Below, in pieces: positions 7,379-13,638 of a stretch of 13,638 nt of DNA. A model generated the notes under the pieces. The model saw only the letters and a program-made list of their open reading frames with translations, did not search any database and was not told the DNA's origin. Position numbers and translations under genes: made by a program. The stretch lies in the NCBI GenBank assembly GCA_035527895.1, contig DATKZQ010000131.1:1-13638 (forward strand), in the 5' to 3' direction. Source of the stretch: JADFWK01 sp035527895. Lineage in GTDB: Bacteria; Desulfobacterota; DSM-4660; Desulfatiglandales; B25-G16. How positions within the stretch are numbered: the first letter of the stretch is position 1; the number at the start of each line of letters is the position of its first letter.

Positions 7379-8740
7379 ATGGACGAAACCAAGGAGCTAG
7401 CCCGGTTTGTCAGCAAAGTAACCTTCGACGGCATTCCCGATAGTGCCGTTGCTAAGGCCAAGGAGCTCATTCTGGACCAGTTGGGATGCCAGCTAGCTGG
7501 CGCTACTTTGCCTTGGAGCAAAGCATCCTATGAATACATCATGGACAACAGATCGCAAAGAGAGGAAAGCACCGTTGTCACTTTTGGTGTCAAGACGATA
7601 GCGCAGGATGCTGCTTTTGCTAACGCTAACTTTGGCCACGGATTTATGGGAGATGATACCGATTCCGTATGCCATGCCCATCTGGGATCCATAATCATAC
7701 CTGCTGCCCTGGCCATGGGCGAACGCGAGAGGATCAGTGGTAAGGAATTCATGAGAGCGGTAGTACTGGGCTATGAGGTAGCGTCAAGGATCGGAGCGGC
7801 TGCACCGTTTGCCGAGGGCCGTGGCTTTCATCCTGGGCCGATTTTCGGTCCTTTCGGCGTGGCCGCCTGTACTGGTGCAATTCTAGGCTTTGATGAAAAC
7901 CAGCTACTAGATGCGCTCGGCATAGCCGGGAGTCATTCATCGGGATTGATGGAGTACTCGAAATCCGGCGGTACAGTTAACCGCTTGCATTCAGGCATAG
8001 CTGCATACGGCGGTATAAGGGCTGCGCTTCTGACGCTCAGGGGGTTCAGGGGGCCGGCAACCATTCTAGAAGGGGAGAGGGGATTCTTGCGTGCGTTTTC
8101 TGGCGAATGTTCTCTTGAGGAGATTACTCGTGGACTTGGGCGGGAATTCAGGGTTTTACTGATCGACCTCAAAGCCTATTGTTGTTGTGGTACATCAAGC
8201 GCCAGCCTCGACGCTCTTTCAAAGATAACGAGCGAACTTGCTATTCATCCTAAGGAGATTGAAGAAATTACCGTGAACGTTACCCCGTTAACCTTTAGGC
8301 TTACAGGCTCAACACTGGAACCCAAAGATATAACCAGTGCTCAATTTAATGGGCGCTTCGGAATTGCCCTCAGGCTAATAAAAGGGGGCAACAGTTTCAG
8401 GGAATATTCTGAAGAAAACCTGAGCGACCCTGAAATTTTGGATCTCATGGGAAAAATAAGGTTCATCTTGGATGAGGACCTGGAGAAGATGCGCAAAAGC
8501 GACAATCCAGCCAAGATGATGGTGAGGTTGGCAGATGGTAGTGTTTTTGAAGCGACGGTCTCTGCCGGAAAGGGATCTATTCTCAATCCAATGACCAAAG
8601 AGGAAGTGATCCAGAAGTTCAGAGGCTTCGCTTCAGCGGTATTTCCTGACGACAAGGCAGAAGCCATTGTCGAAACTGTGGAGCAATTGCACCTCGTAGA
8701 CGATATTCATGACCTTACTAAGATGCTCGTCGCAGGTTAG
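7379..8740 (+). CDS. MmgE/PrpD family protein (dehydratase, decarboxylase or epimerase)
   Basis: 453 residues, the standard family length. Members include 2-methylcitrate dehydratase, cis-aconitate decarboxylase and iminodisuccinate epimerase, all acting on polycarboxylates. The N-terminal helical domain opens with LARFVSKVTFDGIPDSAVAK; the block GHGFMGDDTDSVCHAHLGS (86-104) holds the family's acidic pair D92-D93 and H99/H101. In the segment KAYCCCGTSSASLDA (265-279), position 274 is Ser where many members have His. A GGAGG ribosome site lies ten bases upstream. The methylcitrate synthase and methylisocitrate lyase genes of the propionate pathway are absent, so that role is unlikely. Beside an ASL-like lyase, an epimerase or dehydratase of an N-substituted aspartate is an attractive inference, not shown. 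Confidence 0.9.
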   Translation: MDETKELARFVSKVTFDGIPDSAVAKAKELILDQLGCQLAGATLPWSKASYEYIMDNRSQREESTVVTFGVKTIAQDAAFANANFGHGFMGDDTDSVCHAHLGSIIIPAALAMGERERISGKEFMRAVVLGYEVASRIGAAAPFAEGRGFHPGPIFGPFGVAACTGAILGFDENQLLDALGIAGSHSSGLMEYSKSGGTVNRLHSGIAAYGGIRAALLTLRGFRGPATILEGERGFLRAFSGECSLEEITRGLGREFRVLLIDLKAYCCCGTSSASLDALSKITSELAIHPKEIEEITVNVTPLTFRLTGSTLEPKDITSAQFNGRFGIALRLIKGGNSFREYSEENLSDPEILDLMGKIRFILDEDLEKMRKSDNPAKMMVRLADGSVFEATVSAGKGSILNPMTKEEVIQKFRGFASAVFPDDKAEAIVETVEQLHLVDDIHDLTKMLVAG

Positions 8741-8942
8741 CCATCTGCAAATCTTTTCGGAGATTACACACCCGGTACTGGCTGAAAATGAATAGCGACC
8801 GGCAAAGAGGGGTAGACGGCAACATCCCGGAGTAAGCACAAGCCTTTCAAAATGTATGAGTTCGAACTTTGGAGGATATTGGCCTGGCCTGGGAAGTTCA
8901 TTTCGCGAGCCTCAGTGTTCCGATTAACTGAAAGGGGGTTAA

Positions 8943-10157
8943 ATGGGCGGTCCACTTGAAGGGATAAAGGTTATCAGTTGTGGCATTTGGCTCCAACTGC
9001 CCTTTGCTAGTAAGTTGCTCGGGGACCTTGGCGCCGAAGTTATTAAGGTGGAAGAGCGTGTAGCCGGCGACCCAATAAGAGGGGTAATGGACATAACGCC
9101 TGATGAGATACCGCAGACCGGGCGGCACATGGATTTGGACTCCTTCAATCTGAACAAACGGAGCATTGCCTTGGACCTGCGCAAGGAAAAAGGTAAGGAG
9201 ATTATCTACCGGCTGGTGGAAAAAGCAGACGTATTCGCCCATAACTTCAGAGCGGGGGTTGTGGAACGGTTAGGCATAGACTACGAGACACTATCCCGTC
9301 ATAATCCGAGGCTTGTGTACGCCCAGGGTTCCGGCTGGGGAATGAAGGGGCCGATTAGCCACCGGCCCAGCTTTGAAGTTACCGCGGCTTCAAGAGCAGG
9401 CTGGTTGTATCACTTCGGGGGTCCGGAAATGCCACCCATGCTGTTCAGGCCCGGGATCTGTGATTCTCTGGTCGGCATATACATTGCCTTTGCCATAGCG
9501 GCAGCCCTCGTCTGCCGTGAGAGAACGGGCATCGGTCAATTCATCGACATCTCCGCCCTCGGTAGCCTCCTTGCGGCTGCACCGCAGGAGGTAAATTTCT
9601 CGCTTCTGTTCGGTAAAGACCTTCCGAGAAGGGACAAAACCAGCTCATTAAATCCCATGGTCAGCTATTACAAATGCCAAGATAACCGGTGGCTTGCCCT
9701 CCATATGATGCAAACTGACAGGTACTGGCATGATTTCTGCGCGGTGCTCGGTGTACAGGAACTGGAGGATGATCCAAGGTTCCACAACCACCAAGCCAGA
9801 ACCGAGAGTCGTTCAGAGCTAACCGCGGTACTAGACAAGGTCTTCGGTACAAAGCCTCGGGATGAATGGATCAAGCTCTTAGAAAAAGGTGGCGATTTTA
9901 TCTTTAGCCCCATTTACGAGGTTTCTGAGGCAATTAGCGACCCTCAAGTATTAGAAAACGAATACATAACCGAATATGAGCATCCTGCTCATGGTCCCAC
10001 CAAGGTAGTTGGCTTTCCTTACAAATTCAGCAAGACCCCGGCTTCAATAAGGAGACATCCGCCCGAGCATGGCGAGCACACTGAGGAGATACTTCTGGAA
10101 CTGGGCTATAGTTGGGATGATATAGTCGAGCTCAAAGAATCGCAGACAATCATATAA
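8943..10157 (+). CDS. CaiB/BaiF-type CoA-transferase (family III)
   Basis: 404 residues, typical of family III CoA-transferases, which move CoA between carboxylic acids through an aspartyl-CoA thioester in the cytoplasm. The N-terminal signature GPLEGIKVISCG and LLGDLGAEVIKVEE (22-35) is clear, followed by SFNLNKRSIALDL and KADVFAHNFRAGVVERLGID. D174, in RPGICDSLVG, sits at the place of the catalytic aspartate. An AAAGGGGG ribosome site ends four bases before the ATG. The 202-base gap upstream shows no gene. Family III members act on oxalate, carnitine, succinate plus aromatic acids, bile acids and more, so the substrate cannot be read off. Here it probably activates an acid made by the upstream enzymes, or feeds the dehydrogenase and crotonases downstream. 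Confidence 0.93.
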   Translation: MGGPLEGIKVISCGIWLQLPFASKLLGDLGAEVIKVEERVAGDPIRGVMDITPDEIPQTGRHMDLDSFNLNKRSIALDLRKEKGKEIIYRLVEKADVFAHNFRAGVVERLGIDYETLSRHNPRLVYAQGSGWGMKGPISHRPSFEVTAASRAGWLYHFGGPEMPPMLFRPGICDSLVGIYIAFAIAAALVCRERTGIGQFIDISALGSLLAAAPQEVNFSLLFGKDLPRRDKTSSLNPMVSYYKCQDNRWLALHMMQTDRYWHDFCAVLGVQELEDDPRFHNHQARTESRSELTAVLDKVFGTKPRDEWIKLLEKGGDFIFSPIYEVSEAISDPQVLENEYITEYEHPAHGPTKVVGFPYKFSKTPASIRRHPPEHGEHTEEILLELGYSWDDIVELKESQTII

Positions 10158-10261
10158 CAGCGCACAATGGACGACAGCGGATTGTTCAAGTCCCCGCAGA
10201 GCTCAAGTGGCGAAGGGGGTTGCCTCTAACATTTCTGACGATATGAAGGTATGACACGTGA

Positions 10262-10506
10262 ATGGCAAGCGAAGTTAAGTCTAAAGAACTGTTGAAACGG
10301 CGAAGATTCAAAGTTAAGGATCTAGTAGTGACCAAAATAGGTTCCGGCTGGGTTACTGCGGTGATGGAATGCCATAGGCATTTTTCTGTGAGCTTGCTGG
10401 TTAGGTATATATAGAATAACGTGATGTTGACGATGGCTTGGAGATTTGTCGTCCATACTTCGACAGTGTCTCACGATTCACCAGGAGAAAAAGGAAGGAT
10501 AAGTAA
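10262..10506 (+). pseudogene. Possible remnant of a small basic protein gene
   Basis: The ATG at 10262 opens 50 codons (MASEVKSKELLKRRRFKVKD, then VVTKIGSGWVTAVMECHRHF and a short tail) ending with TAG at 10412-10414 in a TATATATAG run. In another frame, from about 10420 to a TAA at 10504, the reading VDDGLEICRPYFDSV followed by RFTRRKRKDK looks equally protein-like. Loss of one TA unit would join the two parts apart from one remaining TAA at about 10418. No family is recognised. This may be a decayed gene of about 80 codons, two chance ORFs, or one real 50-residue protein. Confidence 0.25.
10368..10385 (+). terminator. Terminator-like short hairpin
   Basis: AATGCC (10368-10373) and GGCATT (10377-10382) form a six-base stem with a three-base loop, running into TTTTT (10381-10385). 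The stem is short for an intrinsic terminator, but the U-run is in the right place. It would end a transcript about 210 bases after the CoA-transferase stop. It lies within the 50-codon ORF, which argues against that ORF being a working gene if the terminator is real. Confidence 0.3.
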
Positions 10507-10511
10507 GGGGT

Positions 10512-10547
10512 TAACATCGATGTTAGGTTTCGATAACAAGAGAAACC
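10512..10547. promoter_or_regulatory. Paired palindromes upstream of the acyl-CoA dehydrogenase
   Basis: TAACATCGATGTTA (10512-10525) is a perfect 14-base palindrome. One base later, GGTTTC (10526-10531) and GAAACC (10542-10547) form an inverted repeat with a ten-base centre. Adjacent symmetric sites about 135-170 bases before the dehydrogenase ATG suggest regulator binding. No matching copy was seen in the other gaps. Confidence 0.35.
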
Positions 10548-10682
10548 GATTCCAATGGCATCAATCACCGGTTATGGGGTCAATATTGCCTGTATAGGAC
10601 GTTTGGCTGAGTGAATCTCTACAGCTAGACCCTTCTCAGGTCGAGATTCAGAAGATTCATTTATTTTAGAGGAGGTTATACG

Positions 10683-11846
10683 ATGGAATTCGAGTTAGCA
10701 CCGGAGGTGGGAGAGTTGCAGTTGAGGGCAAGGGACTTTGTTGAGAAAGAGGTAATGCCGCATGAGAAAGGATGGCCGTTATTCATAGACGACGCGCCGC
10801 ATGAGGTCGTACTTTCCTTACGAAGCAAGTGTAGGGAGGCGGGTCTAGTAAATATAGACGTACCAAAGGAATATGGTGGGTTAGGAATGAGTTGTCTGGC
10901 CCATACCGTGGCAACCGAAGAGTTCAATAAAACTGCGATACCCTTATTTCATCATTGGATTACTGGAGGTTATCCCCCGCACCCAGCTTTTTATGACGCC
11001 ACAGATTACCAAAAGGAAAGGTACCTCTGGCCCCTTGTTCGAGGGGAGAAATTTTGGTGTTTCGGGTTTACAGAGCCTGAGGTATCGGGCTCGAATGTTC
11101 GAGAAATCCAGACAACTGCTACCAGGCATGGAGATAACTATATCCTCAATGGGCACAAGATATTTGCCACATTTGCCGATGTGGCGGATTTTGTTCTATA
11201 TGCCGCTTACACTGATAAGAAGAAGGATCTACATGGGATAAGTACTTTCCTTGTAGATAAAGGCACTCCCGGTGTTCAGGTTGAGAAGAAGTTCCTTTGT
11301 TTCGATTGGACCCATCAGCCAATATTGAAATTGGTAGACTGCGTGGTACCAGCGGCAAACCTCTTGGGCGAGGAGGGCGAAGGTTTCTACCAGGGCATGA
11401 AGATGTTTAACAGAATGCGGATACAGATGGCTGTGGAGACTTTGGGCAAGTCTGAAAGATGCTTCGACTTGGCCGTAAAACATGCCAAACAAAGAAAGGC
11501 CTTTGGAAAACGCATAGGAGAATTTCAGGCAATTCAGTGGATGCTCGCCGATTCGAAGATCGACATCGAAACGATTAGGTGGCTGACCTATTATGCCGCT
11601 TGGAAGGCAGACCAGGGCAAGGATTTTCGGTCAGAGTCTGCAATGGCGAAGGTGCATGGCGTGGAGGCAGCGCTGCGGGTGATCGATCGCACTATGCAAG
11701 TCCTTGGGGGAATGGGTTTGAGTGTAGATTTTCCTTTTTTCCGCTTCCTTGGCGAGGTGAGGAGAACAAAAAGCGCGGAGGGAACATTGGAGATTATGCG
11801 ACTTATTATAGCCAGGGGGATTTTGGGGCGTGAGATTGCCCATTGA
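10683..11846 (+). CDS. Acyl-CoA dehydrogenase
   Basis: 387 residues, standard for this FAD enzyme family, which oxidises an acyl-CoA to the 2,3-enoyl-CoA and passes electrons to electron-transfer flavoprotein; some relatives run as reductases. The N-terminal helical domain (about 1-120) is followed by FTEPEVSGSN, the flavin-contact region usually written TEPxAGSD, then the middle beta domain with YILNGHKIFAT. The C-terminal domain ends with AEGTLEIMRLIIARGILG, in which E366 occupies the position of the catalytic base. A strong ribosome site, GGAGG (10671-10675), lies seven bases before the ATG. Next to CaiB-type transferase and crotonase genes it may act as in carnitine-type or beta-oxidation chemistry. 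No ETF genes are seen here. Confidence 0.95.
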   Translation: MEFELAPEVGELQLRARDFVEKEVMPHEKGWPLFIDDAPHEVVLSLRSKCREAGLVNIDVPKEYGGLGMSCLAHTVATEEFNKTAIPLFHHWITGGYPPHPAFYDATDYQKERYLWPLVRGEKFWCFGFTEPEVSGSNVREIQTTATRHGDNYILNGHKIFATFADVADFVLYAAYTDKKKDLHGISTFLVDKGTPGVQVEKKFLCFDWTHQPILKLVDCVVPAANLLGEEGEGFYQGMKMFNRMRIQMAVETLGKSERCFDLAVKHAKQRKAFGKRIGEFQAIQWMLADSKIDIETIRWLTYYAAWKADQGKDFRSESAMAKVHGVEAALRVIDRTMQVLGGMGLSVDFPFFRFLGEVRRTKSAEGTLEIMRLIIARGILGREIAH

Positions 11847-11990
11847 GCGATAATCCGATATGTGTCATAGATAGTTGCACTCAGTTGATCCCATTAACAG
11901 AAAGGAAAAGATACATAAAAGCAGACTCAACGATTTGCGTTCTTTAAACCTTCAAGCAGTAATAGTACATAATCAGACTGCAGTAAATTC

Positions 11991-12010
11991 CCGTTCAAAT
12001 ATTTGAATGG
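11991..12010. promoter_or_regulatory. 20-base near-perfect palindrome
   Basis: CCGTTCAAAT and ATTTGAATGG are reverse complements at nine of ten positions, with no spacer; the inner 14 bases TTCAAATATTTGAA are perfect. Such an unspaced palindrome about 150 bases before a gene is typical of a homodimeric repressor operator. AT-rich symmetry can occur by chance, but 20 bases is long. Confidence 0.45.
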
Positions 12011-12048
12011 CCAAATAGACATCAACGGGGGTTGCTGGACCTCTGAAG

Positions 12049-12084
12049 GGATCTGAATGAGGACGCGTCTCTTTATTCAGATCC
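12049..12084. repeat. 10-base perfect inverted repeat (hairpin)
   Basis: GGATCTGAAT (12049-12058) and ATTCAGATCC (12075-12084) are exact reverse complements around a 16-base loop that itself contains the palindrome GACGCGTC. No run of T follows directly, so it is not a classic terminator. It could be an RNA hairpin in the leader of crotonase 1, a Rho-assisted terminator of the dehydrogenase transcript, or a wide-spaced operator. Confidence 0.45.
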
Positions 12085-12162
12085 TGTTCTATAGCGATTG
12101 TCTTTTAGAAGCACGACAGGTTAGCTTTATTGAGGCATATAAGGAAGGTGATGTGATTAGAG

Positions 12163-12900
12163 ATGGTTCATTACGAGAAAGAACAATCAGTCGCAATGAT
12201 TACTTTTCGAAGGCCTGATTTCGAGGTATATAGTGGTCTACAACGTGTGAGCGAACTAATCTGTGTTCGAGATAGAGTCTGTCAGGATGCTGATATCAAG
12301 GTTATTATCATCAGAGGAACGGAGATATTCTCTAATGGCAGTGAGGCAGAGAATGCATCCTTGCCAGATTATAAGGATTCTATTGCCTCTATTGTCGGAG
12401 GATTTGAAAACATAACAATTGCTTCCGTCAGTGGTGAGAGTTTTGGGCTCGGTCTGGAAATGGCCTTAGCTTGTGATTTAAGGCTTTGCGCTGAGACTGC
12501 ATGTTTTTCTATGGACCATATTGCTTATGGAATTATGCCCTCGAATGGGGGTACACAGCGACTCTCACGGGTTATTGGTCAGGCGAAGGCCATGGAGATG
12601 ATCCTTACCGGCGAAATGATTGATGCTCAGGAGGCCTATCGGATCGGCTTGGTTAGCAAGGTCATCTCTCCTAAAGAGCTCATGCCGGTAGCTATGGACA
12701 TGGCCCGAGAGATGGCTTCCAAAGGTCCGATCGCACTGAGATATGCCAAAGAAGCAATCCGCAAAGGTATGGATTTGACCCTTGACCAGGGACTCCGACT
12801 GGAAGCGGATCTCTACTTCTTACTCCATACCACCAAGGACCGCACCGAGGGAATCAGGGCCTTTCAGGAAAAGCGCCCCCCTGAGTTTAAGGGGGAATAA
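12163..12900 (+). CDS. Enoyl-CoA hydratase/isomerase family protein (crotonase 1)
   Basis: 245 residues, slightly short of the 255-260 usual for crotonases, which hydrate, isomerise or otherwise act on enoyl-CoA thioesters. The fold signature GESFGLGLEMALACDLRLCAE (91-111), GGTQRLSRVIGQAKAMEMIL and the tail TEGIRAFQEKRPPEFKG are typical. E99 matches the first catalytic glutamate of the hydratases. The second, normally in the pattern FGxPE, is replaced: here it reads FSMDH (115-119), with His at that position and Asp before it. The N-terminal oxyanion segment, usually AGADL, reads FSNGSEAEN. An in-frame stop at 12154 fixes the ATG at 12163 as the first start; the ribosome site is weak. It lies 23 bases before crotonase 2. 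A hydratase, isomerase or other crotonase activity remains possible. Confidence 0.9.
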   Translation: MVHYEKEQSVAMITFRRPDFEVYSGLQRVSELICVRDRVCQDADIKVIIIRGTEIFSNGSEAENASLPDYKDSIASIVGGFENITIASVSGESFGLGLEMALACDLRLCAETACFSMDHIAYGIMPSNGGTQRLSRVIGQAKAMEMILTGEMIDAQEAYRIGLVSKVISPKELMPVAMDMAREMASKGPIALRYAKEAIRKGMDLTLDQGLRLEADLYFLLHTTKDRTEGIRAFQEKRPPEFKGE

Positions 12901-12923
12901 CGAGTCAGTGTTTGGATAAGGTG

Positions 12924-13409
12924 ATGAGTGGTTTTGAGACATTGATTTATGAAAAAAAGGATGCTATAGCCTCCGTGACACTCAACCGCCCCGAGGCCCT
13001 GAACGTCTACAACATCCAGATGCGAGATGATCTCTATCAGGTCCTCAGTGCTCTTAAAGACGATGATGAGGTACGGGTCGCCATCTTTCGGGGCGCTGGG
13101 GAGAAGGCCTTTTGTGCAGGGGCCGACCTGAGCGAGTTCCTGACGGCACCAGCCCCTGCGGAAGCCCGCAAGGTACGCTGGGAGCGTGATGTGTGGGGCC
13201 TCTTTTTAACCCACATTGTGCAGTTGGATATAGATTCCCCTTATCCCCTTATATTTGAAGTTTCACCGAAATTGTGTCCTATAGAATCACGCAACCATGC
13301 GCAACAAAGTATCCACGAAAGATTTTCGCGGGAGTTTGTCGTGTGTACGGCAAACGGCATCAAAATCATCTGTCAGGGCGACCTTGGCAATGATATGTCT
13401 CAGATCTGA
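12924..13409 (+). pseudogene. Enoyl-CoA hydratase (crotonase 2), truncated by an IS
   Basis: From the ATG at 12924 the protein is a clear crotonase: FETLIYEKKDAIASVTLNRP at the start and FCAGADLSEF (63-72), which carries the first oxyanion-hole region and is closer to consensus than crotonase 1. Homology continues to RWERDVWGLFL at about base 13210 and then stops. The reading frame runs on to 13409 through unrelated IS-derived sequence, giving a 161-residue chimera of about 95 real residues. The region with both catalytic glutamates and the C-terminal domain is absent, so the product cannot be an active hydratase. In-frame starts at 12912 (TTG) and 12921 (GTG) are alternatives; none has a well-placed ribosome site. 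The rest of the gene may lie beyond the IS, outside the window. Confidence 0.8.
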
Positions 13410-13638
13410 GAATGCGAAACTGTTGCGGCCCCTGACTTTGTGCCGACGTTCCGGGATGTTTTCCAGGCGTGCTCCATAGATCCAGGTAATGGTGGCTGCC
13501 ATCATGGAAAAGTTGATGTGATTGATCACGGCATGGGCATTACGGGTTTGGCTTTTGCTGCTCCCGATGTCCTGTTTGATCTCTTTGAAACCGGATTCGA
13601 TTTTCCACCGTGCGCCATAGTACTCGATGATTTGTTCA
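13211..13638 (-). mobile_element. IS4-family insertion sequence, right part, inside crotonase 2
   Basis: The element begins where crotonase homology ends, roughly 13205-13215, and runs off the right edge. It includes about 75 bases of non-coding end sequence and then the C-terminal part of a minus-strand transposase. The exact terminal inverted repeat and target duplication cannot be set because the other end is not in the window. Confidence 0.75.
13287..13637 (-). CDS. IS4-family DDE transposase, C-terminal fragment
   Basis: Reading the minus strand from the right edge gives 116 residues ending with a stop at 13287-13289. The visible part opens EQIIEYYGARWKIESGFKEI and shows the IS4-family signature Y-x2-R-x3-E-x6-K exactly (Y7, R10, E14, K21 of the fragment); this Glu is the third residue of the DDE triad. 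It continues QTRNAHAVINHINFSMMAAT, a common tail of these transposases. The N-terminus and the two catalytic aspartates lie outside the window. No frameshift is seen, so the enzyme may be intact. A plus-strand ORF across the same bases is a shadow. Confidence 0.88.
   Translation of the reverse strand, partial: EQIIEYYGARWKIESGFKEIKQDIGSSKSQTRNAHAVINHINFSMMAATITWIYGARLENIPERRHKVRGRNSFAFSDLRHIIAKVALTDDFDAVCRTHDKLPRKSFVDTLLRMVA

Larger units (their letters stand above)
10158..10682. other. 525-base gap between CoA-transferase and acyl-CoA dehydrogenase
   Basis: No full-length gene is present. It contains a 50-codon ORF that may continue, after a shift and a stop, as a decayed small gene (10262-10506), a terminator-like hairpin inside that ORF (10368-10385), a second ORF of 57 codons at 10424-10597 with no ribosome site, and two short palindromes (10512-10547). 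The gap is large for an operon on this strand and probably marks a transcription-unit boundary, with the acyl-CoA dehydrogenase having its own promoter. I could not identify convincing -35/-10 boxes. Confidence 0.5.
11847..12162. other. Gap between acyl-CoA dehydrogenase and crotonase 1
   Basis: This 316-base stretch holds no supported ORF. It is AT-rich and carries two inverted repeats, listed separately (11991-12010 and 12049-12084). A new promoter for the crotonase pair is likely somewhere here, but no convincing -35/-10 pair was found. AAGGAAGG at 12141-12148 is the only purine-rich site before the crotonase start and is rather distant from it. Confidence 0.5.

Noticed and set aside
7379..8740. 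Methylcitrate (propionate) pathway assignment for the MmgE/PrpD gene
   Set aside because: No methylcitrate synthase or methylisocitrate lyase gene accompanies it.
8852..8959. 35-codon ORF overlapping the CoA-transferase start
   Set aside because: It runs out of frame into the CoA-transferase, has no ribosome site and shows no recognisable pattern.
13297..13479. 60-codon plus-strand ORF at the right edge
   Set aside because: It is antisense to the transposase C-terminus, which has an exact IS4 signature.

Overview
The window looks like a catabolic gene island from a free-living bacterium, with all metabolic genes on the + strand and insertion-sequence-type genes at both edges. The mix of ATP-dependent hydantoinase/carboxylase subunits, a CaiB-type CoA-transferase, an acyl-CoA dehydrogenase and crotonases, with middling GC and IS4/DruA-like mobile genes, would fit a soil or sediment proteobacterium or Desulfobacterota-like organism. 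The sequence alone does not settle the taxon.

Layout: (1) 1-90, minus strand: the first 30 codons of a DruA/DUF4338-like gene running off the left edge. (2) 416-1207: an IclR-family regulator with its own candidate promoter. (3) 1208-1605: a non-coding control region with direct repeats, a candidate promoter and an inverted repeat at the expected transcription start. (4) 1606-3141: an argininosuccinate-lyase-like enzyme with altered signature loops. (5) 3302-7199: hyuA-hyuB, one base apart, preceded by a possible 25-codon leader ORF. (6) 7379-8740: an MmgE/PrpD-family enzyme. (7) 8943-10157: a CaiB/BaiF CoA-transferase. (8) 10158-10682: a 525-base gap with a small ORF or gene remnant, a terminator-like hairpin and palindromes. 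(9) 10683-11846: an acyl-CoA dehydrogenase. (10) 11847-12162: a gap with two strong inverted repeats. (11) 12163-12900: a crotonase. (12) 12924 onward: a second crotonase cut at about 13210 by an IS4-family element whose transposase C-terminus lies on the minus strand and runs off the right edge.

How the genes may work together (inference): the IclR protein probably controls the lyase-hyuAB-mmgE block. An ASL-type C-N lyase beside an MmgE/PrpD protein recalls the enzymes of aminopolycarboxylate breakdown: EDDS lyase is ASL-like and iminodisuccinate epimerase has the MmgE/PrpD fold. HyuAB could open a cyclic amide or imide with ATP, or carboxylate a ketone. The CoA-transferase, dehydrogenase and hydratases would then process an acid as its CoA ester; that trio also resembles the CaiB-CaiA-CaiD set of carnitine metabolism. 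No transporter, CoA ligase or thiolase is visible, so the substrate is open and the pathway probably extends beyond the window. The IS insertion has removed the second half of crotonase 2, so the module may be partly decayed in this strain. I see no RNA genes, CRISPR arrays or recognisable defence system beyond the DruA-like fragment.
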